From Candidatus Rhodoferax odensensis (GTDB lineage Bacteria > Pseudomonadota > Gammaproteobacteria > Burkholderiales > Burkholderiaceae_C), in contig JADKDJ010000038.1 in assembly GCA_016718405.1 (NCBI GenBank), positions 124,001 through 188,000 on the forward strand: a stretch of DNA of 64,000 bases, given 5' to 3'. The notes under the pieces are model-generated. The model did not search any database. It was not told where the DNA came from and worked only from the letters and a program-made list of their open reading frames with translations. Every line of letters begins with the position of its first letter. Positions within the stretch are counted from its first letter, which is position 1. The translations under genes and the position numbers were made by a program. Below, one piece after another: positions 18,466 through 26,207 of the stretch.

Positions 18466-20076
18466 ATGCATCAGAAAATCCTCATTCTTGACTTCGGCTC
18501 CCAGGTCACGCAACTGATTGCGCGGCGGGTTCGCGAAGCGCATGTGTTTTGCGAAGTTCACCCGTGTGACGTCAGTGAGCAGTGGGTACGAGACTACGCC
18601 GCCGACGGTCAGCTCAAGGGCGTCATCTTGTCGGGTAGCCACGCCAGCCTATGGGAGGACGAGAGCTTGCGCGCGCCGAAGGCAGTGTTCGAACTCGGCG
18701 TGCCGGTGCTGGGCATCTGTTTTGGCATGTACGCCATCGCGGACGCGCTCGGTGGCAAGGTCGAAGGCGGCCACAAGCGCGAATTCGGCTATGCCGAAGT
18801 GCGCGCGCGTGGCCACACCAAGCTGCTGCAGGGTATCGCCGACTACACCAACGCCGACGGCCACGGCATGCTGCATGTCTGGATGAGCCATGGCGACAAC
18901 GTGACGCAAATGCCTCCGGGCTTCAAACTCATGGCCAGCACCGACAGCTGCCCGATTGCCGGCATGGCCGATGAAGAGCGCAAGTTCTACGCCGTGCAGT
19001 TTCACCCCGAAGTGACGCATACCACGCAGGGCGCGGCCATATTGAACCGTTTTGTGCTGGACATCTGCGGAGCCCGCGCCGATTGGGTGATGGGTGGCTA
19101 CATCGAGGAAGCGGTGCAGCGCATTCGTGCGCAAGTCGGCAATGAGGAAGTCATCTTGGGTTTGTCGGGCGGCGTTGACTCCTCGGTGGCGGCGGCTCTA
19201 ATACATCGTGCCATCGGCGACCAACTGACCTGTGTGTTTGTCGACCATGGCCTGCTGCGCCTGCACGAAGGTGACATGGTGATGGACATGTTCGTGGGCA
19301 AGCTGCACGCCAAGGTGGTGCGGGTGGACGCCAGCGAGCAGTTTCTGGGTCAACTGGCGGGCGTGACCGACCCAGAGGCCAAGCGCAAGATCATTGGACG
19401 CGAGTTTGTCGAGGTATTCAAGGCCGAGGCCGCCAAGCTCAAGAATGACCACTCGCGCCATGTCGCCTGGCTGGCTCAAGGCACCATCTACCCGGACGTG
19501 ATCGAGTCGGGCGGCGCCAAGAGCAAGAAGGCCGTCACCATCAAGAGCCACCACAACGTAGGTGGCTTGCCGGAACAACTTGGTCTCAAACTGCTGGAGC
19601 CGCTGCGCGAGCTGTTTAAGGACGAGGTGCGTGAACTGGGCGAAGCGCTCGGCTTGCCGCATGACATGGTGTACCGCCATCCGTTCCCCGGCCCAGGCCT
19701 GGGCGTGCGTATCCTGGGTGAAGTACGGCGCGAGTATGCCGACCTGTTGCGCCGCGCCGACGCCATCTTCATCGAGGAACTGCGCAACTTCCGTGACGAA
19801 GCCAGCGGCAAGAGCTGGTACGAGCTCACCAGCCAGGCATTCACCGTGTTCTTGCCGGTGAAGAGCGTGGGCGTGATGGGAGATGGCCGAACCTACGACT
19901 ATGTGGTGGCGCTGCGTGCCGTGCAAACCAGTGACTTCATGACTGCTGACTGGGCCGAATTACCGTACCCGTTGCTGAAAAGAGTATCCGGGCGCATCAT
20001 CAACGAAGTGCGGGGCATCAATCGCGTGACCTACGATGTCAGCTCGAAGCCGCCTGCCACAATTGAGTGGGAATGA
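18466..20076 (+). CDS. guaA: GMP synthase (glutamine-hydrolysing)
   Basis: Converts XMP to GMP using ATP and glutamine. The 536-residue protein has a class I amidotransferase domain (KILILDFGSQVTQLIARRVR; catalytic cysteine in VLGICFGMY; His-Glu in FHPEVTHT). It is followed by an ATP pyrophosphatase domain with the PP-loop LSGGVDSSVAAAL and the dimerisation domain ending SKPPATIEWE. I choose the ATG at 18466 (MHQKILIL) from family usage; in-frame ATGs at 18445 and 18454 would add a few residues. The neighbouring guaB supplies its substrate. Confidence 0.95.
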   Translation: MHQKILILDFGSQVTQLIARRVREAHVFCEVHPCDVSEQWVRDYAADGQLKGVILSGSHASLWEDESLRAPKAVFELGVPVLGICFGMYAIADALGGKVEGGHKREFGYAEVRARGHTKLLQGIADYTNADGHGMLHVWMSHGDNVTQMPPGFKLMASTDSCPIAGMADEERKFYAVQFHPEVTHTTQGAAILNRFVLDICGARADWVMGGYIEEAVQRIRAQVGNEEVILGLSGGVDSSVAAALIHRAIGDQLTCVFVDHGLLRLHEGDMVMDMFVGKLHAKVVRVDASEQFLGQLAGVTDPEAKRKIIGREFVEVFKAEAAKLKNDHSRHVAWLAQGTIYPDVIESGGAKSKKAVTIKSHHNVGGLPEQLGLKLLEPLRELFKDEVRELGEALGLPHDMVYRHPFPGPGLGVRILGEVRREYADLLRRADAIFIEELRNFRDEASGKSWYELTSQAFTVFLPVKSVGVMGDGRTYDYVVALRAVQTSDFMTADWAELPYPLLKRVSGRIINEVRGINRVTYDVSSKPPATIEWE

Positions 20077-20109
20077 CGCCCGACGGGATGTGACAATGAC
20101 CAACGGTTG

Positions 20110-21906
20110 ATGCACAATCAATCCATGATTTCCGCCAATGCCTTCGAATCGTCGGACGAATCCGATTTCCTGGATGTGGTGGATGACTCGGCCCCATCGA
20201 CCTGCGGCGCCGGGTCCGTTTGGCGCCTACTGATTGTTGACGATGAGCCTGACGTGCACCGGGCGACGACGTTTGCCCTCAATGGGCTCTCGATCTTTGG
20301 GCGTTCGCTGGAGTTTTTGCATGCGTATTCCGCAGAACAAGCCATTGCAATCCTGCGCGAAGAGCGAAACATTGCGATAGTTCTGCTCGATGTGGTGATG
20401 GAACGCGAGGATGCGGGTCTTGCCTTGGTCAAAGTGATTCGTCGGGATCTGAATTTGACCGACATTCGCATCATTTTGCGCACCGGCCAGCCTGGTTATG
20501 CGCCCGAGATCGAGACGATTCACGCTTTTGATATTAACGACTACAAGACAAAGTCGGAGTTGACCCGTGCCAAGCTGTACGCGACGATCACGTCTGCCCT
20601 AAGAACCTACGAGCAGATTCGAGCGCTTGATGACCTTGCCTTCTACGATCACCTGTCGCGACTGCCCAATCGCAATCGATTTATCAAAGTTATCGACGAG
20701 CGCCTGGCAAGTGAGGCGTCTGGCGATACCGTGGTCGCGATTCTTGATATCGATGACTTCTCCGAATTCAACGACTCGCTCGGACATCAGCAGGGTGACC
20801 GCCTGCTCCAAGCGGTAGCGCAGCGGCTCACCGCGTCGCTGGGCAGCTCAACCGTTGTTGCTCGCATTGGAAGCAACGCGTTTGGCCTGATGGGTCCGTC
20901 TGGCTCACTCGACCCGATTGCCTTGCTGGACCTGTTTCACTCGCCGTTCCAGGTGCAAGATGACTCGATGCTGGTTACCGCAACCATCGGTCTGGTAAGG
21001 CTGACCGATACCAACGAGGCTGGACGCGGCGCGATCAAGGACGCGAACATCGCCCTCAAGCGAGCCAAGAAGAATCGGCGCGGCAGCTTCGTGGTCTACA
21101 CCAAGGACATGGGAATCGAGATCCGTGAGCGCGTGCGCTTGCTGCAGGGACTGCGTTCAGCGGTTGATACCAATCGTTTGTTTGTGGTTTATCAGCCGCA
21201 GGTCATGCTGGGTTCGGGTCAAGTGGTCGGAATAGAGGCTTTGCTGCGATGGCGCAATGACGACGGTCGCTTCGTGCCGCCCGAGCGTTTCATCCCTTTG
21301 GCTGAAGCCTCCGGCCTGATCATCGCGCTGGGCGATTGGGTGCTTCGCATGGCTTGCCACGAACTGGTTCGCATCCATGCTTTGGGCCTACCCGCCCTGC
21401 GTGTCTCGGTCAATGTTTCCCAACTTCAGTTCCGCAATCCGGACTTCGTCGAAAAGCTGGTCAAGGCCATTGCCGACACCGGTGTTGATGCGTCTTGTCT
21501 TGAGCTTGAAATTACAGAGTCAGTCGCCATGGAGGACCCTGATTTCATGCTGGAGCGTTTCGCGGCCATCAAGACCATCGGCGTTACGATCGCCATTGAT
21601 GACTTCGGTACGGGCTATTCTTCATTGAGTCATCTGCGCCAGTTGCCGATCGACCGGCTCAAGATTGATCGTGCCTTCGTCAACGAATTGAGCTCGGATA
21701 TCCTGGGGGGGCCGATTGCCGCGATGGTGATTGAACTTGGACGCAATCTCAACATGATGGTGATCGCCGAAGGCGTGGAAACCGAGAAGCAGGCCGCGAT
21801 TCTGCGCGAAATGGGCTGCCATGAAGGGCAGGGCTTCTTTTACTCGGAACCGCTGGCACCACCAGAACTGAAAGATTGGTTGCTTGCGCACCGGGCGGGC
21901 GCCTGA
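20110..21906 (+). CDS. Receiver-GGDEF(degenerate)-EAL signalling protein, likely c-di-GMP phosphodiesterase
   Basis: Cytoplasmic protein of 598 residues. A CheY-like receiver (about 38-165) has LLIVDDEP and the phospho-acceptor in IVLLDVVMERED. A diguanylate cyclase domain (about 175-330) starts with DDLAFYDHLSRLPNR, but its signature loop reads GSNAF instead of GGDEF, so cyclase activity is unlikely. The EAL domain (about 345-590) keeps the catalytic motifs VVGIEALLRW, SVNVSQLQF, LELEITES, DDFGTGYSSLSHLRQLPID and VIAEGVET. I infer a phosphorylation-controlled c-di-GMP phosphodiesterase, the degenerate GGDEF perhaps sensing GTP. No partner histidine kinase is adjacent. The start could also be ATG 20125. 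Confidence 0.9.
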   Translation: MHNQSMISANAFESSDESDFLDVVDDSAPSTCGAGSVWRLLIVDDEPDVHRATTFALNGLSIFGRSLEFLHAYSAEQAIAILREERNIAIVLLDVVMEREDAGLALVKVIRRDLNLTDIRIILRTGQPGYAPEIETIHAFDINDYKTKSELTRAKLYATITSALRTYEQIRALDDLAFYDHLSRLPNRNRFIKVIDERLASEASGDTVVAILDIDDFSEFNDSLGHQQGDRLLQAVAQRLTASLGSSTVVARIGSNAFGLMGPSGSLDPIALLDLFHSPFQVQDDSMLVTATIGLVRLTDTNEAGRGAIKDANIALKRAKKNRRGSFVVYTKDMGIEIRERVRLLQGLRSAVDTNRLFVVYQPQVMLGSGQVVGIEALLRWRNDDGRFVPPERFIPLAEASGLIIALGDWVLRMACHELVRIHALGLPALRVSVNVSQLQFRNPDFVEKLVKAIADTGVDASCLELEITESVAMEDPDFMLERFAAIKTIGVTIAIDDFGTGYSSLSHLRQLPIDRLKIDRAFVNELSSDILGGPIAAMVIELGRNLNMMVIAEGVETEKQAAILREMGCHEGQGFFYSEPLAPPELKDWLLAHRAGA

Positions 21907-21945
21907 CCGGTACTGGTGCAGCCGGATATCAAGAAGGGGCGTCGC

Positions 21946-22179
21946 GTGCGAATTGTTTTGAGTGTGCTGAGTTTGTTGATGGTGGTGGCCGTGATCGGTG
22001 TATTGGCAAAGAGGCAGCTTGGTGCCAATACCGGCGTCCGTTTGCCCGCCGCGTCGCAAGCGGGCGGCAGTATCGGCGGCGGGGCCGTGATGCAGCAGAG
22101 TCAGCAGCTCCCGCAGCAGATCAAGCAATCGATTGACGCGACGATGCAGCAAGCCAGACCCGAGCCAGACGACAAATGA
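21946..22179 (+). CDS. Small single-span membrane protein of unknown function
   Basis: I do not recognise this gene. It encodes about 77 residues: MRIVLSVLSLLMVVAVIGVLAK is one transmembrane segment or uncleaved signal anchor (described here as residues 1-22), followed by a Gly/Gln-rich tail (GGSIGGGAVMQQSQQLPQQI) and an acidic end. I take the GTG at 21946 because AAGAAGGGG precedes it; another in-frame GTG at 21916 lacks a ribosome-binding site. Its stop overlaps the ATG of the tadA fusion (ATGA at 22176-22179), so the two are probably co-translated. Confidence 0.6.
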   Translation: MRIVLSVLSLLMVVAVIGVLAKRQLGANTGVRLPAASQAGGSIGGGAVMQQSQQLPQQIKQSIDATMQQARPEPDDK

Positions 22180-23561
22180 CATCGTCAAAGATGTCGGACG
22201 ACGCATTCATGACGCTTGCGCTCGCCCAAGCCGAGCTTGCCATGGCCAACGGGGAAGTCCCCGTTGGTGCGGTAGTAGTCAAGGATGGACAGGTCATTGC
22301 AGTCGGGCGCAATTCGCCCATTGGCGGGTGTGATCCAAGCGCTCACGCGGAGGTCAATGCCTTGCGCGCCGCCGCCGTGGCATTGGGCAACTATCGGCTC
22401 GATGGCTGCGAACTCTTTGTGACTCTGGAGCCATGTGCCATGTGCGCCGGCGCGATCTTGCACGCGCGTCTCTCACGGGTGGTGTACGGGGCCCCCGATC
22501 CGAAGGCGGGCGCTGTGGGATCGGTTCTTAACCTGCTGGCAGTGGCGCCGCTCAACCATCAGACGAGTGTCGTGAGCGGGGTGCTGGCGCAGTCTTGCTC
22601 AAGCCTGCTTCAGCGATTCTTCATGTCAAGACGCGAGCTCGCTCGTAGCAGCGCCACGCCGCTTCGAGACGACGCAATTCGAACGCCGGCAGACCGGTTT
22701 GACAATCTGCCAGACTACCCTTGGCAGGGGCAGTACATCGACGACCTGCCGTCTTTGCAATCGCTGCGTCTGCACTTGCTTGACCTGGGGCCAAAGGAAG
22801 CGCCGCTGACTTACCTGTGCCTGCACGGCAACCCCACCTGGAGTTATCTGTACCGAAAGATGATTCCCGTGTTTTTGGCCGCTGGGCACAGAGTCGTGGC
22901 GCCGGATCTGATTGGATTTGGAAAGAGCGACAAGCCCAAGAAGGAGTCGTTTCATACTTTCAGCGGGCATCGCCAAGTGCTGCTGGAGCTGGTGCAGCGC
23001 TTGGACCTGCAACGCATCGTGCTTGTGGTGCAGGACTGGGGCGGTCTGCTGGGTTTGACCTTGCCGATGGCGTCGCCGGACCGCTACTGTGGCCTGCTGG
23101 TGATGAACACGACCTTGGCAACGGCAGACCAGCCACTGACGCCGGGCTTCCTGGCCTGGCGCGAAATGTGTGCCAAGAATCCCGACTACGACATCGCCCG
23201 CCTGATGGCCCGTGGCAACCCCGACCTGAGTGCGCAGGAGTGCGCGGCCTACGCAGCGCCGTTTCCAGACCGGGGACACCGGGCTGCCCTGCGGGCATTT
23301 CCCACGATGGTGCCCGATCATGCCCAGGCTGACGGCGCCATGTTGTCGCGTCAGGCACGCGATTTCTGGCAAACCCGATGGAGCGGGCGGTCCATGATGG
23401 CCATCGGCGTACAGGATCCGGTTTTGGGATTGCAGCCGATGATGGCGTTGCGACAGTCCATTTGCGGCTGTCCACCACCGCTCTTGATTGATCAGGCAGG
23501 GCACTTCGTGCAAGAGCATGGTGCGGCCATCGCGCAGTCTGCCGTAGCCCATTTCTCATGA
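22176..23561 (+). CDS. tadA: TadA tRNA adenosine deaminase fused to a DhlA-like haloalkane dehalogenase domain
   Basis: A single uninterrupted frame of 461 residues joins two enzymes. Residues 1 to about 155 are TadA, which makes inosine at tRNA position 34: zinc/catalytic motif HAEVNAL (H57, E59) and PCAMCAGAI (C87, C90). Residues about 162-461 are an alpha/beta hydrolase closely resembling haloalkane dehalogenase subfamily I (DhlA): HGNPTWSYLYRKMIPVF, nucleophile elbow VVQDWGG (D287), catalytic acid in AIGVQDPVLG (D414), histidine in AGHFVQE (H443). Tryptophans W288 and W328 match the halide-binding pair of DhlA. No indel marks the junction, unlike the broken genes elsewhere in the window. 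The ATG overlaps the preceding stop, and an S66 peptidase gene follows after 25 bases. The dehalogenase substrate is unknown. Confidence 0.92.
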   Translation: MTSSKMSDDAFMTLALAQAELAMANGEVPVGAVVVKDGQVIAVGRNSPIGGCDPSAHAEVNALRAAAVALGNYRLDGCELFVTLEPCAMCAGAILHARLSRVVYGAPDPKAGAVGSVLNLLAVAPLNHQTSVVSGVLAQSCSSLLQRFFMSRRELARSSATPLRDDAIRTPADRFDNLPDYPWQGQYIDDLPSLQSLRLHLLDLGPKEAPLTYLCLHGNPTWSYLYRKMIPVFLAAGHRVVAPDLIGFGKSDKPKKESFHTFSGHRQVLLELVQRLDLQRIVLVVQDWGGLLGLTLPMASPDRYCGLLVMNTTLATADQPLTPGFLAWREMCAKNPDYDIARLMARGNPDLSAQECAAYAAPFPDRGHRAALRAFPTMVPDHAQADGAMLSRQARDFWQTRWSGRSMMAIGVQDPVLGLQPMMALRQSICGCPPPLLIDQAGHFVQEHGAAIAQSAVAHFS

Positions 23562-23586
23562 GTCCACCCCCTAGACAGGCGCCGCC

Positions 23587-24582
23587 TTGAAGAAGCACAT
23601 CTATATTTATTCACCGAGTGGCGCCGTGCGCGACAAGGCCGCGTTCAGGCGCGGCGTGGCCAGGCTGACAACTCTGGGGCATGAGGTCGAAATTGACGCC
23701 GACGCGCTGGCGAGCTGTCAACGATTTGCCGGCGACGATACGACACGCCTGGCTGCGATCCACCGTGCCGCCGCGAGTGGGGCGGACGTCGCACTCGTGT
23801 CCCGCGGTGGCTATGGCCTCACCCGGCTGCTTCCGCAACTGCGCTACAAGGCGATCGCCAAAGCAATTGACCGTGGCATGCTGTTCATGGGTATCAGCGA
23901 CTTTACGGCATTTCAGTGCGCCGTTCTCGCCAAGACGGGAAGCGTGACCTGGGCCGGCCCTGCGCTGTGCGAGGGATTTGGCGTGGGCGGCAAGCCTGCG
24001 GGCAAATCAGTTGCACAGGCATCTGTCACGATGGCGCCAGATGAGATCATGGAAGCCTGTTTTGACGACTTGCTGCGTGGCCAGGGGGAGGGCGCCGGCT
24101 GGCGCCAGCCTCGAGTAGCGGTTCGCTCGCGCCAAGACCAGACCAACGACATGGCCACGGCCACGACCGCCCTAAGCGTAAGCAATGCGATCCTGTGGGG
24201 CGGAAACCTGTCGGTGTTGACCTCGCTGATCGGAACACCCCACTTCCCGCAGGTCAAGGGCGGCATTCTGTTCCTGGAGGATATTGGCGAGCATCCTTAC
24301 CGGATCGAACGCATGCTGACGCAGTTGCTGCGTGCCGGTGTCCTGGCTCAGCAAAAAGCGATTGTGATGGGCCAGTTCACAGGCTACACGCTAACGCCGC
24401 ATGACCGAGGCTTCAACTTGAACAGTGTTTGGTCATGGCTGCGCAGGCAGATCAAGGTTCCGGTTCTGACCAATCTGCCGTATGGGCACGTTCAGACCAA
24501 AGTGTTGCTGCCGGTGGGACAGAAGGTTGACCTGGTAGCCGAAGATCGCGATGCAATGCTGTTTTGGGGTGGCTCGCACTGA
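23587..24582 (+). CDS. ldcA: LD-carboxypeptidase (peptidase family S66)
   Basis: Cleaves the terminal D-alanine from the tetrapeptide of murein during cytoplasmic peptidoglycan recycling. The 331-residue product has the S66 triad: serine in MGISDFTAF (about residue 102), glutamate in FLEDIGEHPYRIERML (about 230-245) and histidine in NLPYGHVQTK (about 300). The N-terminus (KHIYIYSPSGAV) and SRGGYGLTRLLPQL also fit the family. The start is a TTG at 23587, which begins the conserved sequence; no better start exists. It probably forms an operon with the tadA fusion. The product is cytoplasmic, as no signal peptide is seen. Confidence 0.9.
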   Translation: MKKHIYIYSPSGAVRDKAAFRRGVARLTTLGHEVEIDADALASCQRFAGDDTTRLAAIHRAAASGADVALVSRGGYGLTRLLPQLRYKAIAKAIDRGMLFMGISDFTAFQCAVLAKTGSVTWAGPALCEGFGVGGKPAGKSVAQASVTMAPDEIMEACFDDLLRGQGEGAGWRQPRVAVRSRQDQTNDMATATTALSVSNAILWGGNLSVLTSLIGTPHFPQVKGGILFLEDIGEHPYRIERMLTQLLRAGVLAQQKAIVMGQFTGYTLTPHDRGFNLNSVWSWLRRQIKVPVLTNLPYGHVQTKVLLPVGQKVDLVAEDRDAMLFWGGSH

Positions 24583-24592
24583 GCACAGCCAG

Positions 24593-24937
24593 TTACGCGC
24601 TCAGCCGACTCTGACGTGACGCCATGCTGCGTGGGAGTGCGCCTTGAAACAGAACCGAGATTTCATCCATCTTGCGGCGAGCCATGTACTCCCCCTGCAA
24701 GGATGACAAGGCTTCCATCATGTCGCCGCGCAAATACCACAGTCCCTGCACATCACTGGCAAAACGGACTCGGCGCTCAATCGCCGGAAAGGCCGATCTC
24801 CCGGAGTCGCCGAGCGACTCCAGCATGGCCTGTCTGATGCTTTCAATTCGACTGCCAGCGCGCGCGGCGGTTTCGGACATGATCCCGCCCAGAGCGCCGT
24901 GAACAGTTCCAAACAGATTTTTTGTCATCCAACGCAT
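24593..24937 (-). CDS. Conserved-looking hypothetical protein
   Basis: I do not recognise this 114-residue product. It is mixed alpha-helical, with a glycine-containing start (KNLFGTVHGALGGIMSETAAR) given here from residue 6, then AFPAIERRVRFASDVQGLWYLR, written in part as RRVRFASDVQGLWYLRGD, and a basic end. It has no signal peptide, membrane segment or cysteine motif. An in-frame ATG at 24928 is an alternative start. It converges on the S66 peptidase gene, ending 10 bases from it. Codon use looks like that of its neighbours, which supports real coding. Confidence 0.6.
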   Translation of the reverse strand: MRWMTKNLFGTVHGALGGIMSETAARAGSRIESIRQAMLESLGDSGRSAFPAIERRVRFASDVQGLWYLRGDMMEALSSLQGEYMARRKMDEISVLFQGALPRSMASRQSRLSA

Positions 24938-25276
24938 AGGTTCAACTTTCGGGAAGTTCAGACTGAATGCAAGGTCGCAAAGCTAACCGTTTCTGTGACA
25001 AAAGACAAGCGGGTAAGCACCATCCCGTTCACATGAAACAACATATCAATCATGTGGTTGCCCGCTGAATGTCACGTAAACTCTCATGTCACGCGACTGG
25101 CCGCCCTGTACATGTCGGGTGCGTGCGGGCAGGGAGTCGCGACGGGTATTTCACTCCGCGCATGGCAGAGTCATCACTCGACGACGAGCACGGCTTTCAA
25201 AACCGCACCAATCGTTCCCATTAGTCGGTCAATGCCCTAAACTGCGATCTGAGCAAAAAGACGGAAACCACCCGGC
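24938..25276. other. Intergenic region upstream of the adenylate cyclase gene
   Basis: A 339-base gap between divergent genes. A weak sigma-70-like pair for the cyclase is TTCCCA and TAAACT with a 17-base spacer, just before 25250; each box matches the consensus at four of six positions. A short open frame (25052-25240) has no ribosome-binding site and a composition unlike real proteins here. I see no repeat or RNA structure of note. Confidence 0.35.
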
Positions 25277-26191
25277 ATGAGCGTTCATTCAACTGTTGTA
25301 TTCACTGACTTGATTGGGAGCACAGGTGTTTTTGAGGCACTGGGCAACGCGAAGGCCACCCAAGTTGTTCGGGAAGTTACACAGTGGATTGCATCGGTGT
25401 GCGAGTCCAACGGCGGACGAGTCGTCAAGACCATGGGAGATGGGGTTCTGGCCTTGTTTCCCAGCAATTCGTGCGCCATTGACGCCGTGGTCGAGATGCA
25501 GCGCAAACAGCAGCAGCGTATGTCGCAGTCCCCTGAGATGCCACACCTGCCCATCCGGATTGGCGTCGCCAGCGGTGATGTCGAAATAGTCGCCGACGAT
25601 TGTTATGGTGATGCAGTCAACGTCGCCTCGCGGTTGAGTGATTTGAGTGGGGCTCACCAGATATGGGCCAGCAGCGCCGCTCTTGAAGGAGTGCGCGAGC
25701 CCGAAGGTGTGCGGTTTCGCGTACTTGGGCCGATCCATGTGCGGGGTCGCGCCGAGCCCTGCTCGGTCCATCAGATCGAGTGGCATGAGGAGTCACAGTC
25801 GGACTTTCTAACCATGCAGGCGGCGCTGGATCCCATGTTTGACATCCACAAGCAGGACGTGTTGGGTGGACAGATTGAGCTCTCGTGCAAGGGTGAGACC
25901 AAGACGTTTCGTTCGTTCGATCTGCCCATTCACATTGGGCGCGTTCGACAAGTCGAGTTTTCCGTCAACGATCCCCGGGTCTCACGCACACATGCTCGAA
26001 TCGACTGGCGCAATGGTTGTGTGATGTTGGTTGACGTCAGCTCGTACGGCTGTTGGGTCAGATTCTCTGGCGGGGGATCGGATTTGCTGCTACGACGCGA
26101 TGAATGCGTACTGCACGGGCGCGGCGAGATCGCCCTAGGCGCCTCCTTTTCCGATCAAAACGTTCCCACCGTGTCGTTCCAGGTCTCCTGA
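25277..26191 (+). CDS. Class III adenylate cyclase with C-terminal FHA domain
   Basis: Predicted soluble cAMP-producing signalling protein of 304 residues. The cyclase domain (about 1-165) keeps the key residues: metal-binding D11 (VVFTDLIGST) and D55 (TMGDG), purine-contact K51, and transition-state N115 and R119 (DAVNVASRL). After a linker, an FHA domain (about 205-300) has IHIGRVRQVEFSVNDPRVSR (ending at the phosphothreonine-binding SR), THARIDW and SSYGCWVRF. FHA domains bind phosphothreonine proteins, so a Ser/Thr kinase partner is implied; one is encoded at 46427-48187, but any link is only speculative. The gene is flanked by a convergent GspE/PilB-like ATPase gene. Confidence 0.9.
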   Translation: MSVHSTVVFTDLIGSTGVFEALGNAKATQVVREVTQWIASVCESNGGRVVKTMGDGVLALFPSNSCAIDAVVEMQRKQQQRMSQSPEMPHLPIRIGVASGDVEIVADDCYGDAVNVASRLSDLSGAHQIWASSAALEGVREPEGVRFRVLGPIHVRGRAEPCSVHQIEWHEESQSDFLTMQAALDPMFDIHKQDVLGGQIELSCKGETKTFRSFDLPIHIGRVRQVEFSVNDPRVSRTHARIDWRNGCVMLVDVSSYGCWVRFSGGGSDLLLRRDECVLHGRGEIALGASFSDQNVPTVSFQVS

Positions 26192-26207
26192 CCCGCGAAG
26201 AGACTTG

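Noticed and set aside
25052..25240. A 62-codon frame before the adenylate cyclase gene
   Set aside because: No ribosome-binding site, odd composition, and no resemblance to known proteins.
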